Part shown: positions 34,568 through 46,024 of the stretch, piece by piece
Layout: each line of letters begins with the position of its first letter
How positions within the stretch are numbered: position 1 is the first letter of the stretch
NCBI RefSeq assembly: GCF_028621715.1
Contig: NZ_CP117466.1
Location: forward strand, 2,678,501 to 2,742,500
DNA: 64,000 bases
Source: Paracoccus marcusii
Lineage (GTDB): Bacteria; Pseudomonadota; Alphaproteobacteria; Rhodobacterales; Rhodobacteraceae
Direction of reading: 5' to 3'
Notes under the pieces: model-generated
The model's database searches: none
Seen by the model: only the letters and a program-made list of their open reading frames with translations
Told to the model about the DNA's origin: nothing
Made by a program: the position numbers and the translations under genes

Positions 34568-35035
34568 TCAGTCGAACTTGCGGCTTGGGGCCAGCACGAC
34601 CGCCTCGCCTTTCAAGACGACCGTATCGCCGACGAGGCAGCGGGTTGCAAGCGTGACCCGCCGTTTCGCATGGTCGATGGCCTGAACCTCGACCTCGGCG
34701 CGGACCATGTCGCCGGGGCGCACGGGGGCCATGAACTTCAGCGTCTGGCCCAGATAGACGGTGCCGTGACCGGGCAGCTGTTCGCCGATCACCGCAGAAA
34801 TCAGCCCCGCGGTCAGCATGCCGTGGGCGATCCGGCCTTCAAAGATCGTATCCTGCGCATAAGCGTCGTCCAGATGGACCGGGTTCCGGTCGGTCGACAC
34901 CTCGGCGAACAGTTCGATGTCGCGATCAGTCACCTGCTTTTGCAGGTGCCGGACCATGCCGATCTCCAGATCCTCGATGACGATGGTGCCGCGTGGAAGA
35001 TTGTCCAACATATTGCTGCTCATCCGGAATGCCAT
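34568..35035 (-). CDS. MaoC-like (R)-specific enoyl-CoA hydratase
   Basis: Hot-dog-fold dehydratase of 155 residues. The hydratase-2 motif appears as STDRNPVHLDDAYA near residue 60 with the expected catalytic Asp and His, followed by FEGRIAHGML. It is likely to hydrate 2-enoyl-CoA or a related substrate; the preferred chain length is unknown. Several in-frame starts exist. The ATG at 35035 has GAGG eight bases upstream and was chosen, with 35023 and 35011 as alternatives. A nested dyad (35039-35073) covers the leader. Confidence 0.88.
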   Translation of the reverse strand: MAFRMSSNMLDNLPRGTIVIEDLEIGMVRHLQKQVTDRDIELFAEVSTDRNPVHLDDAYAQDTIFEGRIAHGMLTAGLISAVIGEQLPGHGTVYLGQTLKFMAPVRPGDMVRAEVEVQAIDHAKRRVTLATRCLVGDTVVLKGEAVVLAPSRKFD

Positions 35036-35038
35036 AAT

Positions 35039-35073
35039 CCATGCCTCATGCTGCATAGCAGCACAAAGCATGG
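35039..35073. repeat. Nested inverted repeats over the maoC leader
   Basis: Outer pair CCATGC (35039-35044) and GCATGG (35068-35073); inner pair TGCTGC (35049-35054) and GCAGCA (35058-35063) around ATA. The outer arm covers part of the GAGG ribosome site of the maoC-like gene, so it may be an operator or an mRNA structure that limits translation. Confidence 0.45.
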
Positions 35074-35152
35074 ATGGCAACAATATTTCCTAATACCTTC
35101 GATCTGCGTTCCATTGTTGCGCCGTGACCCGCGCATCGCGGGCCGCGTCGCC

Positions 35153-36022
35153 TCAGCGCAGCCGCCCGATCGCGAAGGTCGGCGCCCGTCCCTGCGATCC
35201 CAGCCATTCAGGCAGCATCCCGGAATCCGGCTGTTCGACGTCCGGACCGAAGGCGTCCGCGGCCAGACCGCCGGTGACGAAAATCGAATCGATCCCCTGC
35301 GCCTCGGCACCCGCGATGTCGGTGGCGATGCCGTCGCCCACCGCAAGATACCGCGCGTCGGGGCCAAGTCCCATCAGCGCCCGCGCCCGCTCATAGATCG
35401 GCGCATGCGGCTTGCCGTAATACAGCGCCGTCCCGCCAAGCGACTGATAGAAATCGGCCAATGCGCCAGCGCAATAGATGCGCGTCTCGCCCATGTCGAC
35501 GACGATGTCGGGGTTCGCGCACAGCATCGGCAGACCACGGTCGACCGCCCCCTGGAACCGGTCGCGGTAATCCTCGGGCGTTTCGTTCAGCTCGTCGAAC
35601 GGCCCCGAGGCGATGATCCCCTCGGCCTGCTCCAGCGGGACGCGCCGGATGGGCGCCGCATCGCGATGGGCGTCAGGAATGTCGGTAAAGAACCCGTGGT
35701 CCTTCTCGATCCCGATATGCCAGACGTTCCGCCCGACGGCGCCCGCGAACATCGCGTCCTGCGCCGCGTCGCCGGAACTGACGACCAGATCCCAGGCATC
35801 GCGCGGAACGCCCATGCGGTCCAGCTGAGCGATCACGTACTGGTTCGGGCGCGGGGCGTTGGTCATCAGGCAGACCTGGCCACCCTGCGCGCGGAACGCC
35901 TGCAGCGCCGCGACCGCAGCCGGAAAGGGCTGCCTGCCGTTGTGCAGGCAGCCCCAGAGATCGCAGAACAGCGCGTCATAGCTGGCCGAAACCTCGGCCA
36001 GCGACGAAATGATGCGGGTCAT
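35153..36022 (-). CDS. HAD-superfamily hydrolase, TIGR01459-like
   Basis: 289 residues. HAD motif I is FCDLWGCLHNG (nucleophile Asp; DLWG form typical of the TIGR01459 subgroup). Motif II is VCLMTNAPRP, the lysine segment is YYGKPHAPIYERA, and motif III is AVGDGIATDIAGA near residue 250. These belong to the NagD/PGP-like class IIA group and are probably small-molecule phosphatases; the substrate is unknown. The start touches the stop of ppaC (shared base at 36022), so the two are co-transcribed. Confidence 0.9.
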   Translation of the reverse strand: MTRIISSLAEVSASYDALFCDLWGCLHNGRQPFPAAVAALQAFRAQGGQVCLMTNAPRPNQYVIAQLDRMGVPRDAWDLVVSSGDAAQDAMFAGAVGRNVWHIGIEKDHGFFTDIPDAHRDAAPIRRVPLEQAEGIIASGPFDELNETPEDYRDRFQGAVDRGLPMLCANPDIVVDMGETRIYCAGALADFYQSLGGTALYYGKPHAPIYERARALMGLGPDARYLAVGDGIATDIAGAEAQGIDSIFVTGGLAADAFGPDVEQPDSGMLPEWLGSQGRAPTFAIGRLR

Positions 36023-36939
36023 CAGACGGCCAGGACCGGGATGATCTGCTTCTTGCGGCTCATGACGCCGGGCAGAACAACGGTGTCACCGGTGACGGTG
36101 ACGCCAAAGCTGCGCTCGGCCACGAACTTGACATAGTCGTTGGGCACCAGCAGCGTCGCCTGTTCACGCAGGATGTCAACGACGAACAGCATGACCTCGT
36201 CCGCACCATCTTCGGCGGCAACGGCAGGCATGGCGGCGATCAGGGCATCCTTGCGGTCCAGGATCACCTGCGGCGCGGTCGTCTCCAGGACCGAGATGCG
36301 CAGCTGCTTGCCGCCCAGTTCGTATTCCTTGCTGTCCATCTTCAGCAGCGCGGCCTCGCTGAAGGCGCTGACATCGGATTTCGCGGCGAACATCTCGGCG
36401 GCGAACTCGGCGATGTCGACGCCCAGGTCGGCGGCCAGCTTCTCGGCCACGGCGCGGTCATGCGGGGTCGTGGTCGGGCTGCGGAATTCCAGCGTGTCCG
36501 ACAGGATGCAGGTCAGCATCGCGCCCTTGATCCCTTCGGGGGCCTGCGCCAGATCGTCGCCGATCAGGTCGTGCATGATCGTCGCGGTGCAGGCCAGCGG
36601 GCGGATGGTGATGTTGATCGGTGCACGGGTCTTGATGCCGCCGGCCAGCAGGTGGTGGTCGATGATCTCGATCACCTCGGCATGCTCCAGGTTGGCGGGC
36701 AGTTCGGCGGGGTTGTTGGTGTCAACGATCACGCAGACGTCGTCGGCGGTCACGTCGTCGATGATGCGCGGCTTGGACAAGTTCCAGCGGTCCAGCATCC
36801 ACAACGCCTCGGTGTTCGGCTCTCCCTGCAGCACGGCCTCGGCCGGGGTCTTGCGGCACTCGTTCAGATACCAGGCCCAGATGATGGGCGAGCCGGTGGA
36901 ATCCGTGTCGGGGGAAGTGTGGCCGAAGACCTTGATCAT
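36022..36939 (-). CDS. ppaC: Manganese-dependent inorganic pyrophosphatase (family II)
   Basis: Hydrolyses pyrophosphate to drive biosynthesis. 305 residues, DHH phosphoesterase fold: metal ligands in VFGHTSPDTDS (residues 4-14), VIVDTNNP and IDHHLLAGG (about 95). The C-terminal DHHA2 domain ends SRKKQIIPVL, with the conserved R-K-K. The ATG at 36939 follows GAGGCGCATC. It lies between carD and the HAD gene; a terminator hairpin sits in the gap before carD ends. Confidence 0.97.
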   Translation of the reverse strand: MIKVFGHTSPDTDSTGSPIIWAWYLNECRKTPAEAVLQGEPNTEALWMLDRWNLSKPRIIDDVTADDVCVIVDTNNPAELPANLEHAEVIEIIDHHLLAGGIKTRAPINITIRPLACTATIMHDLIGDDLAQAPEGIKGAMLTCILSDTLEFRSPTTTPHDRAVAEKLAADLGVDIAEFAAEMFAAKSDVSAFSEAALLKMDSKEYELGGKQLRISVLETTAPQVILDRKDALIAAMPAVAAEDGADEVMLFVVDILREQATLLVPNDYVKFVAERSFGVTVTGDTVVLPGVMSRKKQIIPVLAV

Positions 36940-37024
36940 GATGCGCCTCGAAGGGTGTTGGGTATGGATGGCCGCCTTATAGGCAGGCGGGGCAGCGTTG
37001 TCCACGTTCGGCACAACGGTCCAC

Positions 37025-37057
37025 CAAAGCGAAAGGGCGCCCGGTCGGGGCGCCCTT
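37025..37057 (-). terminator. Intrinsic terminator of carD
   Basis: A perfect 10-bp stem AAGGGCGCCC (37033-37042) / GGGCGCCCTT (37048-37057) has a 5-base loop. On the minus strand it is followed by TTTCGCTTT and starts 20 bases after the carD stop. Confidence 0.75.
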
Positions 37058-37077
37058 GGGGTCGTCGTGGTCAGCGC

Positions 37078-37587
37078 TCAGGCGGCGCGGGTCAGCAGGA
37101 CTTCGCCCACACGCTTCTGCGCGCCGCCTTCGTCCAGACCGCCGACGGCCGCGACTTCGCGGGTCAGGCGGTCAAGCGCTGCCTCGTACAGCTGACGCTC
37201 GGAATAGGACTGTTCGCGCTGATCGTCGCAGCGGTGCAGGTCGCGCACGACCTCGGCGATGGACAGCAGGTCGCCGGAATGGATCTTCTGCTCATACTCC
37301 TGCGCCCGGCGCGACCACATCGCGCGCTTGACGCGGGCCTTGCCCTTCAGGGTCTCCAGCGCGCGGTCGATCAGGTCAGGGGTCGACAGGCTTCGCATGC
37401 CGATCTCGCTGGCGCGGGCAGTGGGCACGCGCAGGGTCATCTTGTCTTTGTCGAACGAGATCACGAACATCTCCAGCCGCAGGCCCGCGACCTCCTGTTC
37501 CTCGATCGAGACGATACGACCGACCCCATGGGCCGGATAGACAACAAAGTCATCGGGGCGGAATTCGTTCTTCTTCGATTTCGACAT
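37078..37587 (-). CDS. CarD-family transcription regulator
   Basis: 169 residues. The N-terminal Tudor-like RNA-polymerase-interacting domain (FRPDDFVVYPAHGVGRIVSIEEQEVAG, split around residues 9-30) is followed by the helical DNA-contacting part with the conserved MWSRRAQEYEQKI near 105. CarD-type proteins stabilise open promoter complexes, particularly of rRNA and housekeeping genes; in Alphaproteobacteria they often lie near fdxA. The start at 37587 has GAGGAAG six bases upstream; the frame is open further without similarity. It ends at its own terminator. Confidence 0.95.
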   Translation of the reverse strand: MSKSKKNEFRPDDFVVYPAHGVGRIVSIEEQEVAGLRLEMFVISFDKDKMTLRVPTARASEIGMRSLSTPDLIDRALETLKGKARVKRAMWSRRAQEYEQKIHSGDLLSIAEVVRDLHRCDDQREQSYSERQLYEAALDRLTREVAAVGGLDEGGAQKRVGEVLLTRAA

Positions 37588-37788
37588 CTGGCTTCCTCTG
37601 ACATGCGCCCGCGAGACGGGCACAAAGGGCCGCAGGGGGGCAAGGCCACCCTCGGTCCGTTTTCGATCATGTTTGACGACCCCTGCCTGCAGTCGGCACG
37701 GATCCGGCAGTTTGGGATGCGACACAGTCCTGTTGACAAGCAGCAGCACAAGGCGCGACATAAGGGACTATAACACAAAAATGACGCC

Positions 37789-37816
37789 AAAAAAAGCACC
37801 GCCTTTCGGGCGGCGC
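37789..37816 (-). terminator. Intrinsic terminator of fdxA
   Basis: On the minus strand, GCGCCGCC and GGCGGTGC (one mismatch) around CGAAA are followed by seven T (37789-37795). It begins 63 bases after the fdxA stop. Confidence 0.85.
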
Positions 37817-37879
37817 ATCGGCATTGTCCGGGCATTTAATGGCGGCGAAAGAGGACCTTGCAGGCCCTGCCCGGTCGAA

Positions 37880-38218
37880 TCAATCGCCTTCGCCGGGCGT
37901 TTCCGAGAAATACTTTTCCAGCTTGCCTTCCTGACCGTCCATCTCGGCGGCGGTCGGCAGGGGGTCCTTCTTCCGGGTGATCACCGGCCACAGTTCGGAA
38001 TATTTGCGGTTGAACTCAACCCAGCTTTCCATCGCCGGCTCGGTATCCGGGCGTATCGCGTCTGCGGGGCATTCCGGTTCGCAGACGCCACAGTCGATGC
38101 ATTCGTCGGGATGGATGACCAACGTGTTCTCGCCCTCGTAGAAGCAGTCCACGGGGCACACTTCGACGCAATCAGTGTATTTGCACATGATGCAGTTGTC
38201 AGTCACGACATAGGTCAT
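37880..38218 (-). CDS. fdxA: 7Fe ferredoxin FdxA
   Basis: 112 residues of the Azotobacter FdI type, carrying one [3Fe-4S] and one [4Fe-4S] cluster. The N-terminal motif [17 protein letters not shown] and the second [12 protein letters not shown] supply the ligands. The C-terminal extension ([14 protein letters not shown]) is characteristic. The start MTYVVTDNC is the family start; the frame runs 19 codons further upstream. It could serve as electron acceptor for the indolepyruvate oxidoreductase in this window, but that is only inference. It is followed by a strong terminator. Confidence 0.97.
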   Translation of the reverse strand: MTYVVTDNCIMCKYTDCVEVCPVDCFYEGENTLVIHPDECIDCGVCEPECPADAIRPDTEPAMESWVEFNRKYSELWPVITRKKDPLPTAAEMDGQEGKLEKYFSETPGEGD

Positions 38219-38249
38219 CGGGGCGCTTTCGTCTGGTCTGTTCGGGCTG

Positions 38250-38543
38250 TCACCTAGACATTCCCGGGGGATCAATCAAGTCTTCGCGATACAGCAGCTG
38301 CGCCTCGGGGGCCGGGCCGCGCCGGTCCGACAGGTCCAGCACGGTCAGCACCCGCACACGCTGATAGGCGGATACCGTCAGCACGTCGCCGGGCCGCACG
38401 GCGCGCCCCGGCTTGCGGCAGGGCTGGCCGTTGACCCGGATGCCGCCCGCCTCGATGCGGGCGGCGGCCAGGCCGCGCGTCTTGAAGATCCGCGCATGGC
38501 ACAGCCATTTGTCCAGCCGAAGGCCGGCGGCGGCCTCGGTCAA
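38250..38543 (-). CDS. S4-domain RNA-binding protein, Hsp15-like
   Basis: About 97 residues with an S4 fold ([41 protein letters not shown]). Hsp15 recycles free 50S subunits carrying nascent peptides; this alphaproteobacterial relative is shorter. No ATG is available before the domain, so a TTG at 38543 is assumed; AAGGA lies about 13 bases upstream, inside the end of the helicase gene whose stop is one base away. It is coupled to the helicase and lies 31 bases before fdxA. Confidence 0.88.
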   Translation of the reverse strand: MTEAAAGLRLDKWLCHARIFKTRGLAAARIEAGGIRVNGQPCRKPGRAVRPGDVLTVSAYQRVRVLTVLDLSDRRGPAPEAQLLYREDLIDPPGMSR

Positions 38544-38544
38544 G

Positions 38545-41475
<2,931 letters not shown>

Positions 41476-41484
41476 GTTCATGCC

Positions 41485-42066
41485 TTAGATATCGGTGCCG
41501 ATGCGCTTGTGTTCCAGACGTGCCTGGCCATCGATGGCTTCCTGCTGGTGGGGATGGATCGCCAGGCTGGCGCGATAGGCCGCCAGGGCGCGGGCGTCGT
41601 CGCCCATCTCCTCCAGCATGGCGCCCAGCTGGGTCAGCGCCGCAAAGTGGCGCGGCTCCAACTCCAGCGTGCGGCGCAGGTCGGCCAGCGCGGGCCCGAA
41701 CTGGCCTGCCGTCGCATAGGCCGCGGCCCGCGTCTGGAAGCCTGCCGCAAAGTCGGGGGCATGGTCGGTCAACGCGGTCAGATGACCGATGGCCGACGGG
41801 ATGTCCCCCATGTCCAGCGCCGCCTCTCCCCGCTGCAGCAGCAGGTCCATCGCCGGGGATCCGGACCGCGACCATTCACGCAGGATGTCGCTTTCCGCGA
41901 TGCGCCAGCCCTCGCCCTCGGGCTGGGCCAGGCGCGCGAAGGCGTCGTCCAGCCCCTGGCCCGCGGCCGCGATCGGTACCACGCTTGCAATAACCACGAA
42001 AATCGTCAGAACTTTGTGACGCAATGCCGTGACGGCAGAGTGGAAATTCAGGCGGACCGCGTTCAT
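41485..42066 (-). CDS. Exported TPR-repeat protein
   Basis: 193 residues. A signal sequence or anchor (about 20-36, VLTIFVVIASVVPIAAAG) follows a basic N-terminus. Three or so tetratricopeptide repeats (about 70-185) include LLQRGEAALDMGDIPSAIGHLT and LADLRRTLELEPRHFAALTQLG. It is probably a periplasmic protein-interaction scaffold; partners are unknown. The ATG at 42066 (MNAVRLNF) lies in the gap to the divergent SCP2 gene. The helicase gene follows ten bases later. Confidence 0.83.
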   Translation of the reverse strand: MNAVRLNFHSAVTALRHKVLTIFVVIASVVPIAAAGQGLDDAFARLAQPEGEGWRIAESDILREWSRSGSPAMDLLLQRGEAALDMGDIPSAIGHLTALTDHAPDFAAGFQTRAAAYATAGQFGPALADLRRTLELEPRHFAALTQLGAMLEEMGDDARALAAYRASLAIHPHQQEAIDGQARLEHKRIGTDI

Positions 42067-42127
42067 ATGTCTGGTGTAGCCCAGGCCGCAGGTCGGGCGC
42101 CAGACAAAGCGCACCAGGAGACGTGAA

Positions 42128-42412
42128 ATGAGCGAAGTCGTGACCAAGGCCGTCCAGAAGCTGGGCGAAAAGATCGACAGCTTCGATTCTGTCGCAAAGT
42201 TCGTCATCACCGGCGAAGGCGCGATCATGATCGACGAAGACGGCGTGCGCGCCGGCGACGAGGATGCCGAGGTGACCCTGACGGCAAGCCGCGAGACATT
42301 CGAAGGCATTCTGAACGGCGACGTGAACCCCGCGACCGCCTTCATGATGGGCAAGCTGAAGATCGACGGCTCGATGGGCGTCGCGATGCAGCTGGGCCAG
42401 AAGCTGTCCTAA
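42128..42412 (+). CDS. SCP2 sterol-carrier-type lipid-binding protein
   Basis: 94 residues, a stand-alone SCP2 domain (VAKFVITGEGAIMIDEDGVRAG; FMMGKLKIDGSMGVAMQLGQ), the size normal for bacterial single-domain members. It probably binds acyl-CoA or other lipids in the cytosol. AGGAGACGTGAA precedes the ATG. It is followed nine bases later by the alpha/beta hydrolase gene and may form an operon with it. It is divergent from the TPR gene. Confidence 0.92.
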   Translation: MSEVVTKAVQKLGEKIDSFDSVAKFVITGEGAIMIDEDGVRAGDEDAEVTLTASRETFEGILNGDVNPATAFMMGKLKIDGSMGVAMQLGQKLS

Positions 42413-42420
42413 GCGCCCGC

Positions 42421-43359
42421 GTGCAGCAGGCACCCTTCCATCAGCTTCCGGACGACCGGTCGCAGCCCGCCCGCGCATTCTGGGCGCAGGCCGGCGATGG
42501 GGTCCGCCTGCGCATGGCGCATTGGCCCGCGGATGCGGCACGCGGCAGCGTGCTGCTGTTCCCCGGGCGGACCGAATACGTCGAGAAATACGCCCCCGTC
42601 GCCCATCGCCTGATGGCCGAGGGTTACGACGTCCTGTCGATCGACTGGCGTGGTCAGGGCATGTCGGACCGCCTGCAGCCCAATCCCCGCCCCGGCCATA
42701 TCCGCGATTTCGCGGATTACCAGCACGACGTGGTCGAGATGATCGTGGCGGCGGAACAGCTTGACCTGCCCCGTCCGTGGCATTTGCTGGCGCATTCGAT
42801 GGGCGGCTGCATCGGGTTGGCCGCGCTGGAGGGCGGCATGGCCGTGCAGAGCGCGGTGTTCTCCGCGCCCATGTGGGGCATCAATCTTCGCCGGATGCAG
42901 CAGGGCGTGGCCCTGGGTATCGCCTATCTGGCCGGACGCGTGGGGCGTGGCGGCCTGACGGCACCGGGCAGCGGCGGGGCGGCGACGACCTATCCTCTGG
43001 ACGAGAGCTTCAACGCCAATCTGCTGACCGGCAACGGTGACGAATGGGCGCGTCTGGTGCGCGAGGCGGTGGCTTGGCCCGACCTGACCATCGGCGGTGC
43101 CACCTTCGATTGGGTTGGCAGGGCACTGAACGAATGCGCCCGCCTGTCGCGCATTCCATCGCCCGACATGCCGATGCTGGTGTCTGTCGGCAGCGAGGAA
43201 AAGGTCGTGTCGTCGCAGGCCATCCGGGACCGTGCCGCGCGCTGGCCGCAATCGGAGCTGCTGACCATTCCGGGGGCCAAGCACGAAATCCTGATGGAAA
43301 CGGATGCGCTGCGCGACCTGTTCTACGAGGCGATGCTGGCCCGGTTCGAGGCCAGCTGA
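42421..43359 (+). CDS. Alpha/beta hydrolase, lysophospholipase/monoacylglycerol lipase-like
   Basis: 312 residues. The nucleophile elbow LLAHSMGGCIG (Ser near residue 124), the oxyanion segment LLFPGRTEYVEKYAPVA near 45, and the late His in GAKHEILME near 285 complete the triad. A GTG at 42421 is the best start: it gives the conserved N-terminus (QQAPFHQL..), and no ATG occurs before the strand that precedes the fold. Its ribosome site is weak, consistent with coupling to the SCP2 gene. The likely substrate is a membrane lysolipid or monoglyceride. Confidence 0.9.
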   Translation: MQQAPFHQLPDDRSQPARAFWAQAGDGVRLRMAHWPADAARGSVLLFPGRTEYVEKYAPVAHRLMAEGYDVLSIDWRGQGMSDRLQPNPRPGHIRDFADYQHDVVEMIVAAEQLDLPRPWHLLAHSMGGCIGLAALEGGMAVQSAVFSAPMWGINLRRMQQGVALGIAYLAGRVGRGGLTAPGSGGAATTYPLDESFNANLLTGNGDEWARLVREAVAWPDLTIGGATFDWVGRALNECARLSRIPSPDMPMLVSVGSEEKVVSSQAIRDRAARWPQSELLTIPGAKHEILMETDALRDLFYEAMLARFEAS

Positions 43360-43396
43360 CGCGACACGGACCGGGGGCCGTACGCCCCCCGACCCA

Positions 43397-44326
43397 TCAG
43401 GATTGGGCGCTTTTCCGATCGGACGGCGTGCTGATGCTGGGCATGCGCAGGCGGATCCGCTTCAGGCGACGCGGATCGGCATCCACGACCTCGAACTCGG
43501 CGCCCGAGGGATGGGCGATCACCTCTCCGCGCAGCGGCACGCGCCCCGCCAGCATGAAGATCAGACCGCCAAGCGTGTCGATATCCTCGTCCTCGTCGCC
43601 GATCAGGCGCAGGCCGGTCTCAGCCTCGACATCGTCCAGCGCGGCACGGGCCTGGATCAGCCACTGGCCGGTCTTCTCATGCACCCACAGGCCGCCCTCG
43701 ACCTCGTCATGCTCATCCTCGATCTCGCCGATCACCTGTTCGATCAGGTCCTCGATGGTGACCAACCCGTCGACGCCCCCGTATTCGTCGATGACCAGCG
43801 CCATGTGGATGCGCTTGGTCTGCATCTGCTGCAGCAGCACCCCGATGGGCATCGAGGGCGGAACGTACAGCAACGGCCGCAGCATCGGGCGCATGGTAAA
43901 TTTGCCCCCCGCACCGAACCCGTGCTTCAGCGCCAGGTCCTTGAGATGGATCAGGCCAAGCGGGCTGTCCAGCGTGCCGCGAAAGACCGGCATCCGTGAA
44001 AACCCGTGCTCACGGAACATCTCGACCAGATCCTCCAGCGACAGGTTCGCGGGGGCGGCCACGATCTCGACCTTGGGGATGGCGACGTCATCGACCCGCA
44101 TGCGGCGCAGATTGACCAAGCCGGGGGTGCCCACGACATGACGGTCCTGATGATCGTCGTCCGCGCCGCTTTCGGACCCTGTCAGGGCCGACAGCACGCG
44201 GCCAAAGAATCCTTTGCCATTACCGGCCTCCTTCTCCTCGGTGGCGCCACCGTCGACGGCGATCGCCGTGACTTCCTCGATGGCCGGCTGAGGAGCGGGC
44301 TCGGATAATCGGCTTTCGGAATTCAT
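43397..44326 (-). CDS. CBS-domain hemolysin-like / CorC family protein
   Basis: 309 residues without the N-terminal DUF21 membrane domain. A disordered N-terminus (1-60) is followed by two CBS domains (about 85-205; VFRGTLDSPLGLIHLKDL, MALVIDEYGGVDGLVTIEDLIEQVIGEIEDE) and a CorC_HlyC domain (about 225-300). Proteins of this form influence magnesium/cobalt efflux or membrane homeostasis. The start overlaps the ybeY stop (44323-44326). The phoH-ybeY-corC order is a classic conserved cluster; lnt, often next, is not present. Confidence 0.93.
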   Translation of the reverse strand: MNSESRLSEPAPQPAIEEVTAIAVDGGATEEKEAGNGKGFFGRVLSALTGSESGADDDHQDRHVVGTPGLVNLRRMRVDDVAIPKVEIVAAPANLSLEDLVEMFREHGFSRMPVFRGTLDSPLGLIHLKDLALKHGFGAGGKFTMRPMLRPLLYVPPSMPIGVLLQQMQTKRIHMALVIDEYGGVDGLVTIEDLIEQVIGEIEDEHDEVEGGLWVHEKTGQWLIQARAALDDVEAETGLRLIGDEDEDIDTLGGLIFMLAGRVPLRGEVIAHPSGAEFEVVDADPRRLKRIRLRMPSISTPSDRKSAQS

Positions 44327-44820
44327 CGGTCTTTCTCCTGGTAAGGGTCTGGAATGCCGAGCCGGGACAGGATGGCGCGCTCGGTCGCCTCCATCAGTTC
44401 GGCATCGGGATCGTTCAGATGGTCGTAACCCAGCAGATGCAGGGTCGCATGGACCAGCAGGTGCTGGACGTGATGGTCGAAGGGCTTGCCCTGATCCTCG
44501 GCCTCGGCCGCGCAGGTATCATAGGCGATCGCGATGTCGCCCAGTTCCTCCTCGTCCGGCATCTCGGGCGCCTGACCGGGATCATGCGGCAGATGCTCGA
44601 CCGACGGCCATGACAGCACGTTCGTGGCCCGGGGCTTGCCGCGGAAGTCGGCATTCAGCGCGGCGATGCGGGCGTCGTCGCAGCCCATGACGACCACCTC
44701 CCCGCCCAAGCGGTGGTGGTCCAGCGCGGCAGTGACGGCAAGGGCCGCCAGGTCCTCAAGACCGGCGGCCTGCCATCGGTCATCCTCGATGACGCAGTCG
44801 ACGGAAATCTCGTCAGGCAT
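44323..44820 (-). CDS. ybeY: Endoribonuclease YbeY, 16S rRNA maturation factor
   Basis: Single-strand endoribonuclease needed for 16S 3'-end maturation and ribosome quality control. 165 residues. The zinc-binding H-x3-H-x5-H motif appears as HATLHLLGYDH near residue 122. NVLSWPS is the preceding conserved segment. The start at 44820 (MPDEISVDC) overlaps the phoH stop by eight bases, so the two are translationally coupled. Confidence 0.97.
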   Translation of the reverse strand: MPDEISVDCVIEDDRWQAAGLEDLAALAVTAALDHHRLGGEVVVMGCDDARIAALNADFRGKPRATNVLSWPSVEHLPHDPGQAPEMPDEEELGDIAIAYDTCAAEAEDQGKPFDHHVQHLLVHATLHLLGYDHLNDPDAELMEATERAILSRLGIPDPYQEKDR

Positions 44821-45889
44821 CGTTTCTGAATGCGCGGCGGGGAACGTACTGGCCGCGCGGCTCCTCTGTTTCACCGCGGGCAAGGGCGGCGTTGTCCTCG
44901 ACCTCATACGCCTTGATGATGCGCGCGACAAGCGGGTGGCGCACGACGTCATCGGCGGTGAAATAGCTGAAGCTGATGCCCTTGACGTCCTTCAGGATGC
45001 GCTCGGCGTCCATCAGGCCCGACATCATGCCGCGCGGCAGGTCGATCTGGGTGCGGTCGCCGGTGATGACCATCCGCGAGCCTTCACCAAGACGGGTCAG
45101 GAACATCTTCATCTGCATGCTGCTGGCGTTCTGCGCCTCGTCCAGCACGACGAAGGCGCGCGACAGGGTGCGCCCGCGCATGAAGGCCAGCGGCGCGATC
45201 TCAATGCGCTTCTCCTCCATCAGCTTCTGCATCTGCTTTCCGGGGAGAAAGTCGTTCAGCGCGTCGTAGAGCGGCTGCATGTACGGATCGACCTTCTCCT
45301 TCATGTCGCCCGGCAGGAAGCCCAACCGCTCCCCGGCCTCGACGGCGGGGCGCGACAGGATGATCTTGTCGACATGGCCGCCGATCAGCATCGTCACACC
45401 CACGGCCACCGCCAGATAGGTCTTGCCGGTGCCCGCAGGCCCGATGCCAAAGGCCAGCTCGTTCTGGAACAGCGACCGGACATACGCTTTCTGCGCATCC
45501 GTGCGCGGCTCGACCGACTTCTTGCGGGTTCGCAGTTCGTAGTTGCCCTGCGCGAACATCTCCAGCTGTTCGGCCGGGGTCACGTCGGTGGCGGGTTCGA
45601 CCCCCATGCGCAATGCGGCCTCGACCTCGTCGGGGCCGACGGGGCGGTGCTGTTCTAGCCGCGCATACAGGCCGCGAAGCAGGTTCGCGGCCTCGGACTG
45701 GGCCTCGGGGCCGCCGACCACGGCAATCTGGTTGCCGCGACGCAGGATATGGACGCCAAGTGCCTCCTCGATCCGGGCCAGATGGCGGTCGTTGGGACCG
45801 CACAGGTCGATCAACAGCCGGTTGTCGGGGAATTCAAGCAGGGTTTCGGCAGAAGCCGCGGTGACGGGTGGCGTCGGGGTCAGGCCCAA
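44813..45889 (-). CDS. PhoH-like ATPase
   Basis: About 358 residues. The RecD-like ATPase domain has Walker A FGIGPAGTGKTYLAV near residue 150 and Walker B AFVVLDEAQNAS near 250. An N-terminal KH-like region (about 25-95) supports RNA binding; the PhoH-YbeY pair is linked to rRNA processing. Start choice: AGGAG followed by six bases and TTG at 45889 gives the best initiation site, although the frame is open to 45928. The 136 bases upstream, to the ABC gene, hold only a weak hairpin. Confidence 0.93.
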   Translation of the reverse strand: MGLTPTPPVTAASAETLLEFPDNRLLIDLCGPNDRHLARIEEALGVHILRRGNQIAVVGGPEAQSEAANLLRGLYARLEQHRPVGPDEVEAALRMGVEPATDVTPAEQLEMFAQGNYELRTRKKSVEPRTDAQKAYVRSLFQNELAFGIGPAGTGKTYLAVAVGVTMLIGGHVDKIILSRPAVEAGERLGFLPGDMKEKVDPYMQPLYDALNDFLPGKQMQKLMEEKRIEIAPLAFMRGRTLSRAFVVLDEAQNASSMQMKMFLTRLGEGSRMVITGDRTQIDLPRGMMSGLMDAERILKDVKGISFSYFTADDVVRHPLVARIIKAYEVEDNAALARGETEEPRGQYVPRRAFRNDA

Positions 45890-46024
45890 ATGTCTCTCCT
45901 GGTCAATCTGGTCGGTCCATGGTGGCAAGCCGGTCGGATTCGCACAAGTTCATGTTCGTGGTAAATGGGGCGCAACTGCCCCCGTTTGTGGCAGAACGGC
46001 CAAGCCTGTGCAAAAGTTGCATCC

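Noticed and set aside
43373..43389. Terminator after the alpha/beta hydrolase gene
   Set aside because: GGGGGC/GCCCCC can pair but there is no U-tract on either strand; it may still be a weak convergent-end hairpin.
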